Shown: positions 32,546 through 40,726 of the stretch, piece after piece
How positions within the stretch are numbered: position 1 is the first letter of the stretch
Layout: each line of letters starts with the position of its first letter
Assembly: GCA_028718605.1 (NCBI GenBank)
Contig: JAQULM010000002.1
Location: 248,001 to 312,000 of the forward strand
Direction of reading: 5' to 3'
Origin: Patescibacteria group bacterium
Lineage (GTDB): Bacteria; Patescibacteria; ABY1; UBA10025; JAHIVO01
DNA: 64,000 nt
The notes under the pieces: model-generated
Seen by the model: the letters and a program-made list of their open reading frames with translations, nothing else
What the model was told of the DNA's origin: nothing
Databases searched by the model: none
Translations under genes and position numbers: made by a program

Positions 32546-32824
32546 TCACTCGTTGAAAAAAATTAACCCCAATGAAACGACCACATGCACTCCCCACGCC
32601 ATGAGCGCGCCCTGTGCGTGGTATTTGTAGTTCTTGCTCGACAATCCGAAAAAAGCAACGAAGAACATCACGCCACTCATTATTCCGATAGCGACCGCAA
32701 ATATGTCAATTTCGGAATGTGAAAATACCACCTTCGCGAGGTATAGCGCCAATGACACCACGACGTACAGGGTTAAACCAATGATTCGCTCCCTCGAGAA
32801 AAATGTTTTGCTTAGATTTTGCAT
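32546..32824 (-). CDS. Small membrane protein, 92 aa
   Basis: Three hydrophobic segments (about 14-30 LTLYVVVSLALYLAKVVF, about 40-60 IFAVAIGIMSGVMFFVAFFGL, about 72-90 ALMAWGVHVVVSLGLIFF) joined by short charged loops. Unknown family. Middle gene of the three-gene membrane-protein unit. Confidence 0.65.
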   Translation of the reverse strand: MQNLSKTFFSRERIIGLTLYVVVSLALYLAKVVFSHSEIDIFAVAIGIMSGVMFFVAFFGLSSKNYKYHAQGALMAWGVHVVVSLGLIFFNE

Positions 32825-32835
32825 CGCTCTGCAAG

Positions 32836-33099
32836 TTACTGGTTTTTATACTTCTTCAGCAAATACGAATAGAATATTGCGCCAGCAATAAATAGCGCTG
32901 TTCCAATTAAATATACATAGAATTTAATCTGACTGCCGTAAGTAAAAATTAGAACCGCATACAAATAGAAGAAAATCGAGGCAAGAAAAACAACGACCGA
33001 GGTCCGTACATTTTGGAATCGGGCATAGTGCCGATATGCCCCAAACTGCACAATGATGAAAAAGACCGTGATTCCAATGAGAGTTAGTTCTGTGTCCAT
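32836..33099 (-). CDS. Small membrane protein, 87 aa
   Basis: Three membrane spans (about 5-22 LTLIGITVFFIIVQFGAY, about 33-53 SVVVFLASIFFYLYAVLIFTY, about 60-79 YVYLIGTALFIAGAIFYSYL) and a basic end KKYKNQ. Unknown family. First gene of the three-gene unit; no ribosome site is obvious. Confidence 0.65.
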   Translation of the reverse strand: MDTELTLIGITVFFIIVQFGAYRHYARFQNVRTSVVVFLASIFFYLYAVLIFTYGSQIKFYVYLIGTALFIAGAIFYSYLLKKYKNQ

Positions 33100-33153
33100 A
33101 GGATACTCAGTGAATAGTAAATTTTATTACGAAATATGTTTACATTAATGTAT

Positions 33154-33178
33154 CGGAGAGAAGTAGACCTTCTCTCCG
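33154..33178 (-). terminator. Perfect hairpin after the 202-aa lipoprotein gene
   Basis: CGGAGAGAAG-TAGAC-CTTCTCTCCG, a 10-bp perfect stem 8 nt past the stop of the gene at 33186. The sequence beyond is AT-rich without a clean T-run. Confidence 0.6.
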
Positions 33179-33185
33179 ATTTACT

Positions 33186-33794
33186 TCACGGCCTGGTAAT
33201 CCACGGTGGTACTACGGGGAATCCCCATGATACATTAACGCAGAATCCACCCCATGCGTTATAACATGCTTGAAGTACCGAGCCAGTGAAACCGCTAACC
33301 GCTCCAACCAGTGGAAACCATAGCACTGTGATTGTGCCTATCTGCAATCCGTTGGCAATCTGCGAGGCGGTTGACCCCCAGAAACAACACCGTATTCCCC
33401 ACCAGTATCGCCAACAAGCGCTACCGAGAGCAGTCGAACCAGGTTTCCTCTGCTCCTGAAGTATCAGGGAGTTCACAATCGGGATGCCGTCCTTCAAACC
33501 ATTCGCGGCATTCATTTCGCCGGATGTGAGATTCTTGCCCTCTGCGCTTAGAAATCCCTGAAAATCCAAGGTATACGTACCATCGTCATTAATGGTTACA
33601 AACCGATCCATCTTTGCAATGGTATTTTCCACTACCTTGTACTGTTCAAGCATGAGGGCGAGGGAATCAACACCGGGATTGTCCGTAGGACCGGCAATGG
33701 TCGTAGAGGTTTTATCGCCCAACTGCGAACAACCGTAGATCGCCAGTGCAAAGACACCGACAACCACCATAAAAATCAAATTCTTGCGTTTCAT
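33186..33794 (-). CDS. Putative lipoprotein, 202 aa
   Basis: A signal peptide (LIFMVVVGVFALAIYGC) ends at a lipobox with Cys22, so the protein is likely lipid-anchored outside the cell. Residues 40-130 are polar and helical (LMLEQYKVVENTIAKMDRF...EGKNLTSGEMNAANGL). The C-terminal 65 residues are hydrophobic, Trp/Gly/Cys-rich (CWRYWWGIRCCFWG..., QIANGLQIGTITVLWFPLVGAVSGFTG) and may dip into a membrane, which is unusual for a lipoprotein and recalls small pore-forming peptides. No family recognised. Confidence 0.65.
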   Translation of the reverse strand: MKRKNLIFMVVVGVFALAIYGCSQLGDKTSTTIAGPTDNPGVDSLALMLEQYKVVENTIAKMDRFVTINDDGTYTLDFQGFLSAEGKNLTSGEMNAANGLKDGIPIVNSLILQEQRKPGSTALGSACWRYWWGIRCCFWGSTASQIANGLQIGTITVLWFPLVGAVSGFTGSVLQACYNAWGGFCVNVSWGFPVVPPWITRP

Positions 33795-33987
33795 TTCGCA
33801 ACCATCGCTTTCTGCCCGGAAATATTTTCCAGGCTGTTTCGTTCAGTTTCAGTTGACCGTGGTTTTTCAAAGGGCAGATGTGTCGGTTGCCAGAGACCCA
33901 CGTACTATCTGGCTACCGGCGTTTGTGTCTAATCCAGAACGCCTCCTTTCTCACTCATTAAAGAGCAATTTAAAGATGAAATTTCAA

Positions 33988-35052
33988 TCAATTCGCATCC
34001 TCAACCAACACCGGCCGGGTCGCTTCCCCTTGAGACGGATCCATCGTGAACCGCTTGCCGTTCGCTCGGAGAAAGAACACCCCATTTTCTACCTTTTCAA
34101 TGACGACATCCGTAGTTATCAAATGGTCGGGATCTTCATATGAAATACCTGTATTAGCATACGGATCTGGTTCGGTGATATCAATATATTGAAAAGAAAT
34201 GTGCTCCCCTGCTGGTATTATTGATATAAAATTGAGTCGTGTCCGATCATTATTCCATATAAAACTTGTGTACCGTTCATCAATCTTACCGAGTCCCCGA
34301 ATTTCATTGGCTCCGAGCTCACGCGAGGTACCGTCTAATTGATTCCGCATAATAATACTCTGCTCGCCATTATTATACGTTTGCAGTAGCAGAACATATA
34401 CGCCGCCTGAAAATTCATATTGAACAACGTTTGTTACTAAAATGGAAAATGTCGACAGCGCTTTGTCAATCAAACTGCGATTAGCATTGATTACCTCCGG
34501 CGACTGAGCTGCGAAATCAATCGCATAGTAGTACTGGCCGCTTGAAAAGATATAATATTCCATTGCTCCCCGTGCCGATTCAATTTCATGGCGAGAATCG
34601 TCCCTTAAAAAAAACTGGACGCTCTTCTCTCCTATTTTTTTCTCTGTGACAGTGGCCTCCGTAGTATTAATATCCGCGATTAATTCTCCTTCAGTCACGC
34701 CATCAGCCAAAGAATATACAATTATCCCCATCGAGATTCTTTCATCCGTTTCGGTATATGGTACCTTGTGATCCGCCTCGCTGCCGGAGCCAAACTCCTC
34801 GAGCGAGAGCGTTCGTATCGCCAGGTCCGACTCCTCGATTAATCCCTCCATCGGCACACTATGGTGCCACCAGGCCGACGGGTACTCGATTGAGTAGTGG
34901 TACTCTGCTGACGTAAAACGGGTCTGCCGGGTGTTCGTATTCCCCGTCCCCGTGCTTTCCGAATTCTCCTTTTGAAATACGATGAAAGCACACGCTCCGG
35001 CGACTACGGCAAGTGCAACACCGAATACAATTGCATTTCTTGTATTATTCAT
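33988..35052 (-). CDS. Exported single-span protein, 354 aa
   Basis: N-terminal membrane anchor (about 8-26, AIVFGVALAVVAGACAFIVF), then a Ser/Thr/Gly/Asn-rich linker (STGTGNTNTRQTR), then an extracytoplasmic domain starting FTSAEYHYSIEYPSAWW, the pattern seen at the start of PsbP-like domains of many bacterial lipoproteins. The second half (residues 210-354) looks beta-rich with no repeat I recognise. Cys in the span (GAC) is not followed by a clear lipobox. It lies between two lipoprotein genes on the same strand. Confidence 0.65.
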   Translation of the reverse strand: MNNTRNAIVFGVALAVVAGACAFIVFQKENSESTGTGNTNTRQTRFTSAEYHYSIEYPSAWWHHSVPMEGLIEESDLAIRTLSLEEFGSGSEADHKVPYTETDERISMGIIVYSLADGVTEGELIADINTTEATVTEKKIGEKSVQFFLRDDSRHEIESARGAMEYYIFSSGQYYYAIDFAAQSPEVINANRSLIDKALSTFSILVTNVVQYEFSGGVYVLLLQTYNNGEQSIIMRNQLDGTSRELGANEIRGLGKIDERYTSFIWNNDRTRLNFISIIPAGEHISFQYIDITEPDPYANTGISYEDPDHLITTDVVIEKVENGVFFLRANGKRFTMDPSQGEATRPVLVEDAN

Positions 35053-35139
35053 ATTGTTAAAATAATTAATTAGTAATGGTTGGGAAGAAAGCGCACTGCC
35101 CTCTTCCCAATCTGCGAAAGCGAGTCGAACATGGCTGAC

Positions 35140-35844
35140 CTATTCTTCATCGGTCAAGCAGTTGTCAATCACGTAAAACTTCAGGTCGGCGGTCTTCTCT
35201 TTGCCGGTATTTACGTTGATAACGTGCTTGGCAATCCGATTTCGAACGCAGTAGTTGCCGTCGACAACCTCGAACCGCCCGTCATGGAAGTTCGTTATGA
35301 TAACCGCGGTATGTTGCCGCGTTCCAGTGAATTGCATCACTTCACCCGGCTGAGCGTACCGAATTCCGTCCCCGCGGTTGCGCCAGGGGTAGGTGTCTCG
35401 GTAATCGTACGTACCGCCGGGCAACGATGCCGCACCGCCAGAAGCCCGTTCAAGCAGCTCGCACGTGAGCAGTTTACATTCCCCGCTGTATCCAGGGATA
35501 GTACTGCGATTACTATAGTCCCAGTCGCCTGGGACATAGCAACCCCATACACCCAATATATACTGCTCCCATTCACAGGTGACCCGATCATTCTGGTCCC
35601 AGATCTGCTGATCAACAGAGTATAATGCCTCGAGAACGATCTGGCGGTTGCGGCCTGCTCGACCGAGCGACTCCCACCACGAGCAATTCGGTGGTCTAGC
35701 AGCTAACCGTACCTCTCTACTCTGGCCGGTATCTTCCAGCGTTGGTTCAACCACTTGCTCACTATCCCCGCACCCTTGGAACAGCCCGAGTGCGACGACA
35801 AACACAACGGCGCCAACAAGCGCCCAACGTCTCCGTTTCATCAC
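35140..35844 (-). CDS. Lipoprotein with CHAP/NlpC-like hydrolase features
   Basis: 234 aa. A signal peptide ends in FQGC (Cys25), a plausible lipobox, after a strongly basic start (MMKRRR). The mature part has a Cys in CKLLTCELLERAS (about 125), then PGEVMQFTGTRQHTAVIITNFHDGRFEVVDGNY (about 167-200). The order Cys - hydrophobic strand - His - acidic/Asn resembles CHAP or NlpC/P60 cysteine peptidases, which cut peptidoglycan. The match is partial, so the function is a suggestion. Codons 1 and 2 are both ATG. Confidence 0.6.
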   Translation of the reverse strand: MMKRRRWALVGAVVFVVALGLFQGCGDSEQVVEPTLEDTGQSREVRLAARPPNCSWWESLGRAGRNRQIVLEALYSVDQQIWDQNDRVTCEWEQYILGVWGCYVPGDWDYSNRSTIPGYSGECKLLTCELLERASGGAASLPGGTYDYRDTYPWRNRGDGIRYAQPGEVMQFTGTRQHTAVIITNFHDGRFEVVDGNYCVRNRIAKHVINVNTGKEKTADLKFYVIDNCLTDEE

Positions 35845-36215
35845 ATACCTCCTTAACTATCGTTTCAGATTTCGTTTTGACAAAGTGCACCGTTAAGGAG
35901 AAACCCACGTTCTCCCTAATGATTAGGTTTGTGCTCCATATATACCTCGCTTTCTACTCTTGAAATGAGCTTTGTTTCTTTGTTATCCACCTGCTTATAA
36001 CGAACTCGATTTGTACTTGTCCACAGATTTTTTCGACGGCGCACGGATGCGACGGCGCAACCTTTTTCCTGCGAACATTCCGCCGTCTCAAACCGACCTA
36101 GACAGCACATCCGACGGCGTAAATTGTATTCTTTCAACGTTCATTTCTACTTTAAGTATAGCAAAAAAACAGGCATCAACAAATGCCTGTTTACGATGAA
36201 AATTCATCCTCACCC
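35845..36215. other. Intergenic region with DnaA-box-like and GACGGCG repeats
   Basis: No convincing gene. It contains TTATCCACC (about 35984) and TTGTCCACA (about 36018), each one base from the DnaA box TTATCCACA, 34 nt apart. Three GACGGCG repeats and one CGCCGTC fall between about 36037 and 36120. A T-rich stretch follows. It could be a plain promoter region for the minus-strand gene at 35844. Confidence 0.35.
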
Positions 36216-36743
36216 TTACCACATCGCAAGCGCGTCGGGGGACATAACGTGCAATCCCGCCGCAATATTTTCCGCGCCGACCTCGAGCACGTACGCGACT
36301 TCAAAATACTGATACGGTGACGCACCGATACCAGTGTAGTTATAATCCTGCCCGCCCGGTCCCGGATTGGTTGGCACAGCGTCGATATAATCCGGCACAA
36401 GGTTGTCGAGCGTCTCAGGATAATTTCCCTTGTCCTGCTTATAGGCGCTCAGTGCACTTCGGAGCGTTTTCATGTGATTGAGCCGCTGGAGATCCCGCAC
36501 GCGGCCTTGTTCCAGCTCATCGGCGGTCATTGCTGCGCGGTTTGCGAGAACATTCGCGTCGGCTTGCTCAAGCGATGATTCCGATCCTGGGTTATCAGTG
36601 TTCGTGTTCGCGGTTTCATCATTGTCAGCCCAAAAACTGTAGGCAAAGAGCCCAATAATGACGACCCATGCGATAACAAGGATAACGGGCACTGTGTATG
36701 AACGCTTTGGCTTTTGCGGTTGCTCTGGTTGTACGTTTTCCAT
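36216..36743 (-). CDS. Pseudopilin-like membrane-anchored protein, 175 aa
   Basis: A cytoplasmic Pro/Lys/Gln-rich start (residues 1-17), one membrane span (about 18-38, VPVILVIAWVVIIGLFAYSFW), an Asn/Thr/Ser linker, then a helix RVRDLQRLNHMKTLRSALSAYKQDKGNYPETLDNLVPDYIDAVPTNP. The last part matches the type II pseudopilin (GspG-like) pattern of helix plus YP...L..YI..VP.DP. There is no prepilin cleavage site in front of the span, so it would be a fixed membrane protein rather than a pilus subunit. Followed on the minus strand by ordinary intergenic DNA. Confidence 0.7.
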   Translation of the reverse strand: MENVQPEQPQKPKRSYTVPVILVIAWVVIIGLFAYSFWADNDETANTNTDNPGSESSLEQADANVLANRAAMTADELEQGRVRDLQRLNHMKTLRSALSAYKQDKGNYPETLDNLVPDYIDAVPTNPGPGGQDYNYTGIGASPYQYFEVAYVLEVGAENIAAGLHVMSPDALAMW

Positions 36744-36760
36744 ATAGAAAAAGTATACGG

Positions 36761-36800
36761 GAAATAAAAGAGGCTGTCGAGCAAGACCCGACAGCCTTTT
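36761..36800 (-). terminator. prs intrinsic terminator
   Basis: AGGCTGTCG (36771-36779) pairs with CGACAGCCT (36789-36797). On the minus strand it is followed by CTTTTATTT; on the plus strand by TTT. Confidence 0.8.
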
Positions 36801-36833
36801 GGAACCACCTTCAAACGGGAACGGATCGGACGG

Positions 36834-37988
36834 CTAGAAGAGCTTTCCGGTAAGGGATCGGTGTTTAAGATCCTCGATGAGGGCGCTAACCGGGCGGCCG
36901 TCGTGAATCCGACGAATCGTCCGGGCAAAAATCGGCGCGGCATCAAGAACCTTCACCTTACTCGGGACCACGCCATCGAACGCGACTGTATTGGTTGTCA
37001 CCAGCTGCGTGATGGGTGACACCTCAAGTCTCTCTCCCGCACCGTCGGACGCAACCAAATGGGCAACAAACGAGTAAATACTCGCCGCGCCCAACCCGTC
37101 AAGCTGCTCTGCGGCACCGATGTTGGTGCTCCCCTTAAGAATCTCGTCATCCCACATGATACAGTGCCTGCCGGTGATAGACGCCCGCGTCTCCTTCAAA
37201 AGAGGGCTCTCTGTATCATCAGGTCGGAACTTGTGGACGATAACGAGCTGGTCGGGTGCCAATCCGAGATCGATCGCAATCTTCTGGGCATTCTTGATCC
37301 GCCCGTCGTCCGCGAGCGCTACGACCCAATCCCTCCGACCCTGCTCACGGATGTACTGGTAGAACAGGGGGGCGGCATAGATGTGGTCAAACGTTCGAGG
37401 GTCGAAAAATCCCTGAATCTGTGCGGCATGCAGGTCCATCGCGAGAATTCGATGTGCGCCTGCCATCTCGAGCAGATCAGCGACGAGCTTCGCTGTGATT
37501 GAAATTCGGCCCTCTACTTTCTTGTCCGAGCGGGCGTAAAAGTAGTACGGCATCACGACCGTGATCCGATTCGCAGACGCCCCCTTCAGTGCGTCAACGA
37601 TGATCAGAAGCTCCATGAAATCCTTATTGCAGAGCAAGCTCGCAATGTTTGGAATCCAACCGAGCATCTTGATGAGGCTCAACGCATACTGCCTCGTGGG
37701 GTTTGCGAGCTTCTCGACGCACTCCCGGAACAACTCGAGTACCTGCCCGCGCGCATCAGCGCCAAGTTCCGTGAAGAAGCGGTTATCAATGTTGCCGCGT
37801 GCTCCACTCTGGAACACAAATACATCCGCTTCGCGGACGTTTTCGCCGACAGTTACCTTAATATTGCCGTTCGAAAAGTCTACAAAGTTGATGTCCGTCA
37901 CCGGAATCTTCAGGTAGTCGCAGACACCTGCTGTCAGCCGTGGATTTGACCGACCGCCACACACCACCATCTTCCCATACCTGGTCAT
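36834..37988 (-). CDS. prs: Ribose-phosphate pyrophosphokinase (divergent)
   Basis: 384 aa from ATG 37988 (GGAG 8-11 nt upstream; an in-frame ATG at 38087 would place the promoter inside the gene). Makes PRPP from ribose 5-phosphate and ATP, feeding purF. The family motifs are present but altered: NGNIKVTVGENVREADVFVFQS, YYFYARSDKKVEGRISITAKLVADLLEMAGA, MDLHAAQIQGFFD. The PRPP-binding loop, usually DDxxDTGGT, is WDDEILKGSTN, and the D-G-G-region is ADDGRIKNA. An insertion of about 60 residues (around 80-140) makes it longer than the usual 310-320. Function is likely but these changes deserve testing. Confidence 0.85.
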   Translation of the reverse strand: MTRYGKMVVCGGRSNPRLTAGVCDYLKIPVTDINFVDFSNGNIKVTVGENVREADVFVFQSGARGNIDNRFFTELGADARGQVLELFRECVEKLANPTRQYALSLIKMLGWIPNIASLLCNKDFMELLIIVDALKGASANRITVVMPYYFYARSDKKVEGRISITAKLVADLLEMAGAHRILAMDLHAAQIQGFFDPRTFDHIYAAPLFYQYIREQGRRDWVVALADDGRIKNAQKIAIDLGLAPDQLVIVHKFRPDDTESPLLKETRASITGRHCIMWDDEILKGSTNIGAAEQLDGLGAASIYSFVAHLVASDGAGERLEVSPITQLVTTNTVAFDGVVPSKVKVLDAAPIFARTIRRIHDGRPVSALIEDLKHRSLTGKLF

Positions 37989-38058
37989 ACAATCTCCATC
38001 CTTTCTCCGTATGATTCTATCAAGATAACAATCTGTATTTTTTTTAAAACGGCTCTTC

Positions 38059-38087
38059 ATCTTACCGCTCACGAAATTGTCTGTCAA
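38059..38087 (-). promoter_or_regulatory. prs promoter
   Basis: On the minus strand TTGACA (38087-38082), 17-nt spacer, TAAGAT (38064-38059). A -10-like TATAAT for the divergent tRNA-Leu lies at 38110-38115. Confidence 0.75.
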
Positions 38088-38141
38088 ACTTGTATTTTTG
38101 CTATTTATATATAATATAGGTAAGATTCACAGTGAGCGTAC

Positions 38142-38225
38142 GCCGAGATGGTGCAATTGGTAGACACGCTAGCCTTAGGAGCTAGTCCCCGCAAGGGGTT
38201 GGGAGTTCGAGTCTCCCTCTCGGCA
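38142..38225 (+). tRNA. tRNA-Leu (anticodon TAG)
   Basis: A complete cloverleaf: acceptor GCCGAGA/TCTCGGC, anticodon arm CTAGC-CTTAGGA-GCTAG with anticodon TAG at 38176-38178, long variable arm CCCC-GCAA-GGGG, and T-arm GGGAG-TTCGAGT-CTCCC. Discriminator A at 38225. CCA is not encoded. The long variable arm and discriminator A fit leucine. Its last 18 bases plus one are repeated 162 nt downstream. Confidence 0.95.
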
Positions 38226-38388
38226 CGAAATGATGCAGAAGCACATGCCCAATGGCATGTGCGTGGAGACGAGAAAGCCGCAGTGATGCGCGAGTTTCCC
38301 GTGAAACGGGAAGGCGAGCGCAACGAGGCGGGGTCGACCGCATTTTCCGTCAGGAAAATGACGGGTGACCGAGTCTCCCTCTCGGCAC
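38208..38388 (+). repeat. 19-bp direct repeat of the tRNA-Leu 3' end flanking a hairpin-rich segment
   Basis: The 19 bases at 38208-38226, the end of tRNA-Leu, recur exactly at 38370-38388. The second copy is followed by CA, so the sequence reads ...GGCACCA, with CCA in the correct place after the discriminator. Between the copies lie about 143 nt without a gene but with hairpins GCACATGCC/GGCATGTGC (38241-38262) and TTCCCG/CGGGAA (about 38295-38312). The arrangement is like an attachment-site duplication left by integration into a tRNA 3' end. Confidence 0.7.
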
Positions 38389-38415
38389 CAATGAACAAAT
38401 AGTACCCCAATAAAA

Positions 38416-38444
38416 AGAGGGCGGGAGTTTTAGGCTCCCGCCTC
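38416..38444 (-). terminator. Terminator of the coiled-coil lipoprotein gene
   Basis: GAGGGCGGGAG pairs with CTCCCGCCTC (one bulged G). On the minus strand it is followed by TTTTTATT. It may also end tRNA-Leu transcripts on the plus strand. Confidence 0.7.
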
Positions 38445-38461
38445 AATTCGTGGAAACGGAT

Positions 38462-39073
38462 TTACTTCCCAAACTGATCCAGCGCGGCGTTGTATTCCTT
38501 CTTTTTCAGAATCGGGACACCGAGGTCTTGGGGCGAGAAGCCCGGTGACTGAGGTCCCCTGGATAGGAATGACAGGAAGCCGCGGTGGCTGCACAGGTAG
38601 TAGTAGTTGACCAGGATTGTCAGTGAGTCGGCGTGCGTCTTCGCCGCAGCCAGCAGGTTCGTGAGATGGCCGTTTTCTGCCATCACCGCGGCGATCGTCG
38701 TGTCAAACGTTGCCTTCATCTCCTGGTAAGCAGAATCGCGTTCTATGGCCTGGCAGGTCAGGGCATCGCGCTCCGCCGTCAGGCTAGTTACCTCTGCCTT
38801 CAATGTCTGCACTTCGGTGCACGCGAACGCGACATGCTCCTGCAGCTTCGCGTTCTCCTTCCCAATACTGTCAGCCACGGTGATCGCGCCCTGAATCACT
38901 TCGTCTGTCTGCTGGATAACGCTGCTCATCCGCGTCGTATCAGCCTCCAGGCGGTTGTTCTTCACCGTCAGGGCAGTAATCTGGTTGTTCAGCTCCTCCT
39001 CCTTGTTGGAGCAGCCGACAAACAGCGATACGGCGATAAACACCACAACGAGCATGGTAATGATCTTGTGCAT
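38462..39073 (-). CDS. Coiled-coil lipoprotein, 203 aa
   Basis: The signal peptide ends in LFVGC (Cys21), a good lipobox. Residues 22-155 are a long heptad-patterned coiled coil (EEELNNQITALTVKNNRLEAD...AKLQEHVAFACTEVQTLKAEVTSLTAERDALT), like Lpp-type or spacer lipoproteins that bridge envelope layers. The C-terminal 45 residues are different: Tyr/Cys- and Pro/Gly-rich (NYYYLCSHRGFLSFLSRGPQSPGF). The promoter is at 39164-39193 and the ribosome site AAGGAG lies upstream of the ATG. Function unknown; structural role likely. Confidence 0.75.
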   Translation of the reverse strand: MHKIITMLVVVFIAVSLFVGCSNKEEELNNQITALTVKNNRLEADTTRMSSVIQQTDEVIQGAITVADSIGKENAKLQEHVAFACTEVQTLKAEVTSLTAERDALTCQAIERDSAYQEMKATFDTTIAAVMAENGHLTNLLAAAKTHADSLTILVNYYYLCSHRGFLSFLSRGPQSPGFSPQDLGVPILKKKEYNAALDQFGK

Positions 39074-39163
39074 TTCTGCACTCCTTTCTTTTTCGCACCG
39101 TTTCTGGGGCGCGAAGCTATATGTGTTTCAGGTATTTGTTTGCTCAACTCAAATGAGTAGTGA

Positions 39164-39193
39164 ATCCTACCAGTAAAAACACACTTTTGTCAA
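39164..39193 (-). promoter_or_regulatory. Promoter of the coiled-coil lipoprotein
   Basis: On the minus strand TTGACA (39193-39188), 18-nt spacer, TAGGAT (39169-39164). Confidence 0.65.
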
Positions 39194-39217
39194 TGACGAT
39201 AATAGTGGCGAGCGCAC

Positions 39218-39245
39218 TTGCCTTTTTCTCCCCGGCGCGTACAAT
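39218..39245 (+). promoter_or_regulatory. purD promoter
   Basis: TTGCCT (39218-39223), 16-nt spacer, TACAAT (39240-39245). Confidence 0.5.
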
Positions 39246-39336
39246 GACGTAATTCGCTCTTTTTCGTTTTCTGCAAAACAAACACACGTTCGTCACCAAA
39301 CCCAATTCCATAGAATCCCAAAGAAGGAGGTGCTGC

Positions 39337-40671
39337 ATGTCAGCACATGAATCAACCGTCGATATTCTCATTATCGGCGGTGGTGGGCGTGAACTCACGA
39401 TCGCCTGGAAATTACGGCAATCGCGCCGGGCTGGCAGGATTTTCATCGCACCAGGCAATGCGATGGTTGCGCGGCTCAAAGATGTCGAAGTCGCAATGCT
39501 CAATGGCGCGCCGATCAAGGCTAACGATATCGAAGGCCTCAAACAGTTTGCCCTGAGCCATTCGATCGGCCTGACAGTCGTCGGGCCAGAAGGGCCGCTC
39601 TGCGCCGGTATCGTCGATGGGTTCGAAAAGGCCGGGCTCACGATTTTTGGCCCGAACAAAATTGCTTCCTGCCTCGAGGGATCCAAGGCAGTCGCCAAGG
39701 AACTCATGAAGGAATGCGGCATTCCCACGGCAGCGTTCGAAATCTTCACCGATTTCGATAAGGCCTGTGCCTCTGTGCGAAAACACTTCGCCGCGTCTGA
39801 CGCGCCGATCGTCATCAAGGCGGACGGCCTGTGTGGCGGCAAAGGCGTCCGGGTCTGCCAATCGCTTGCCGAGGCAGAAGAATTCCTCACGATGCTCATG
39901 AAGACCAAGGTATTCGGCAAAGCCGGCACCATGGTCGTCATCGAGGACTTTCTCCGAGGGCAGGAAGTGTCGGTGATGGGACTGTGGGACGGGAAAACAC
40001 TCAGGATGTTGCTCCCTTCGCAGGACCACAAGCGTGTCGGCGACGGCGACACCGGGCCGAACACCGGCGGCATGGGCGCGTACGCTCCCGTACCGTGGGT
40101 TACCGACGCGATGCTCGAGAGTATCGGGGAAACGATTTTCCTGCCGATGCTGCAGGGTCTCCAGAAAAAGGCCCACGTCGAGTACCGGGGCGTCCTCTAC
40201 GCCGGATTGATCTGTGTCGACGGCATGTTCTGCGTTCTGGAGTACAACGTGCGCTTCGGGGATCCCGAAACGCAGGCAGTGCTGCCGCTCCTGAAGACAG
40301 ATCTCCTCGAGCTCATGCTCGCATGCGTCAATGGCACCCTCGACAGCATCGATTTAGAATGGGAACCGGGATACGCGGTATGCGTTGTGACCGTAGCAAA
40401 ACCCTACCCGGACAAGCCGAAAACTGGCTTCCCAATATCGGGCATCGCCGACGCCGAAACGACCGAAGGCGTTATCGTGATCGACGCCGGCACCCAGCTC
40501 GATGAAAGTGGCCAGGTGATCACTGCCAGCGGACGCGTACTCGGCGTGATTGGACTGGACGATACGCTTCAGAACGCGATCAATCGCGCCTACCGGGGGG
40601 TTGGGCGGATCGGGTACGATCACATGGGCTACCGCCATGATATCGGCAGAAAAGGTCTTATCAAACAATGA
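39337..40671 (+). CDS. purD: Phosphoribosylamine-glycine ligase
   Basis: GAR synthetase, 444 aa: joins glycine to phosphoribosylamine, the product of PurF, with ATP. ATP-grasp fold; visible family blocks are ILIIGGGGRELTIAWKL, VVGPEGPLCAGIVD, IKADGLCGGKGVRVC, MLLPSQDHKRVGDGDTGPNTGGMGAYAP, GVLYAGLICVDG and EYNVRFGDPETQAVLPLLK. AAGGAGG lies 8-14 nt before the ATG. Monocistronic with its own promoter and terminator, far from purF. Confidence 0.96.
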   Translation: MSAHESTVDILIIGGGGRELTIAWKLRQSRRAGRIFIAPGNAMVARLKDVEVAMLNGAPIKANDIEGLKQFALSHSIGLTVVGPEGPLCAGIVDGFEKAGLTIFGPNKIASCLEGSKAVAKELMKECGIPTAAFEIFTDFDKACASVRKHFAASDAPIVIKADGLCGGKGVRVCQSLAEAEEFLTMLMKTKVFGKAGTMVVIEDFLRGQEVSVMGLWDGKTLRMLLPSQDHKRVGDGDTGPNTGGMGAYAPVPWVTDAMLESIGETIFLPMLQGLQKKAHVEYRGVLYAGLICVDGMFCVLEYNVRFGDPETQAVLPLLKTDLLELMLACVNGTLDSIDLEWEPGYAVCVVTVAKPYPDKPKTGFPISGIADAETTEGVIVIDAGTQLDESGQVITASGRVLGVIGLDDTLQNAINRAYRGVGRIGYDHMGYRHDIGRKGLIKQ

Positions 40672-40675
40672 AGCC

Positions 40676-40715
40676 TCGGGGGCTCCCGCGCATTTCTGCG
40701 GGAGCTCCTTTTTCA
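40676..40715 (+). terminator. purD terminator
   Basis: A GC-rich stem GGGGCTCCCGC / GCGGGAGCTCC (about 40679-40708) followed by TTTTTC. Confidence 0.85.
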
Positions 40716-40726
40716 AATTGTACGAA

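Noticed and set aside
35916..36137. 73-codon minus-strand frame with TTG start
   Set aside because: Low-complexity basic sequence crossing the repeats and DnaA-box-like sites; no ribosome site or family.
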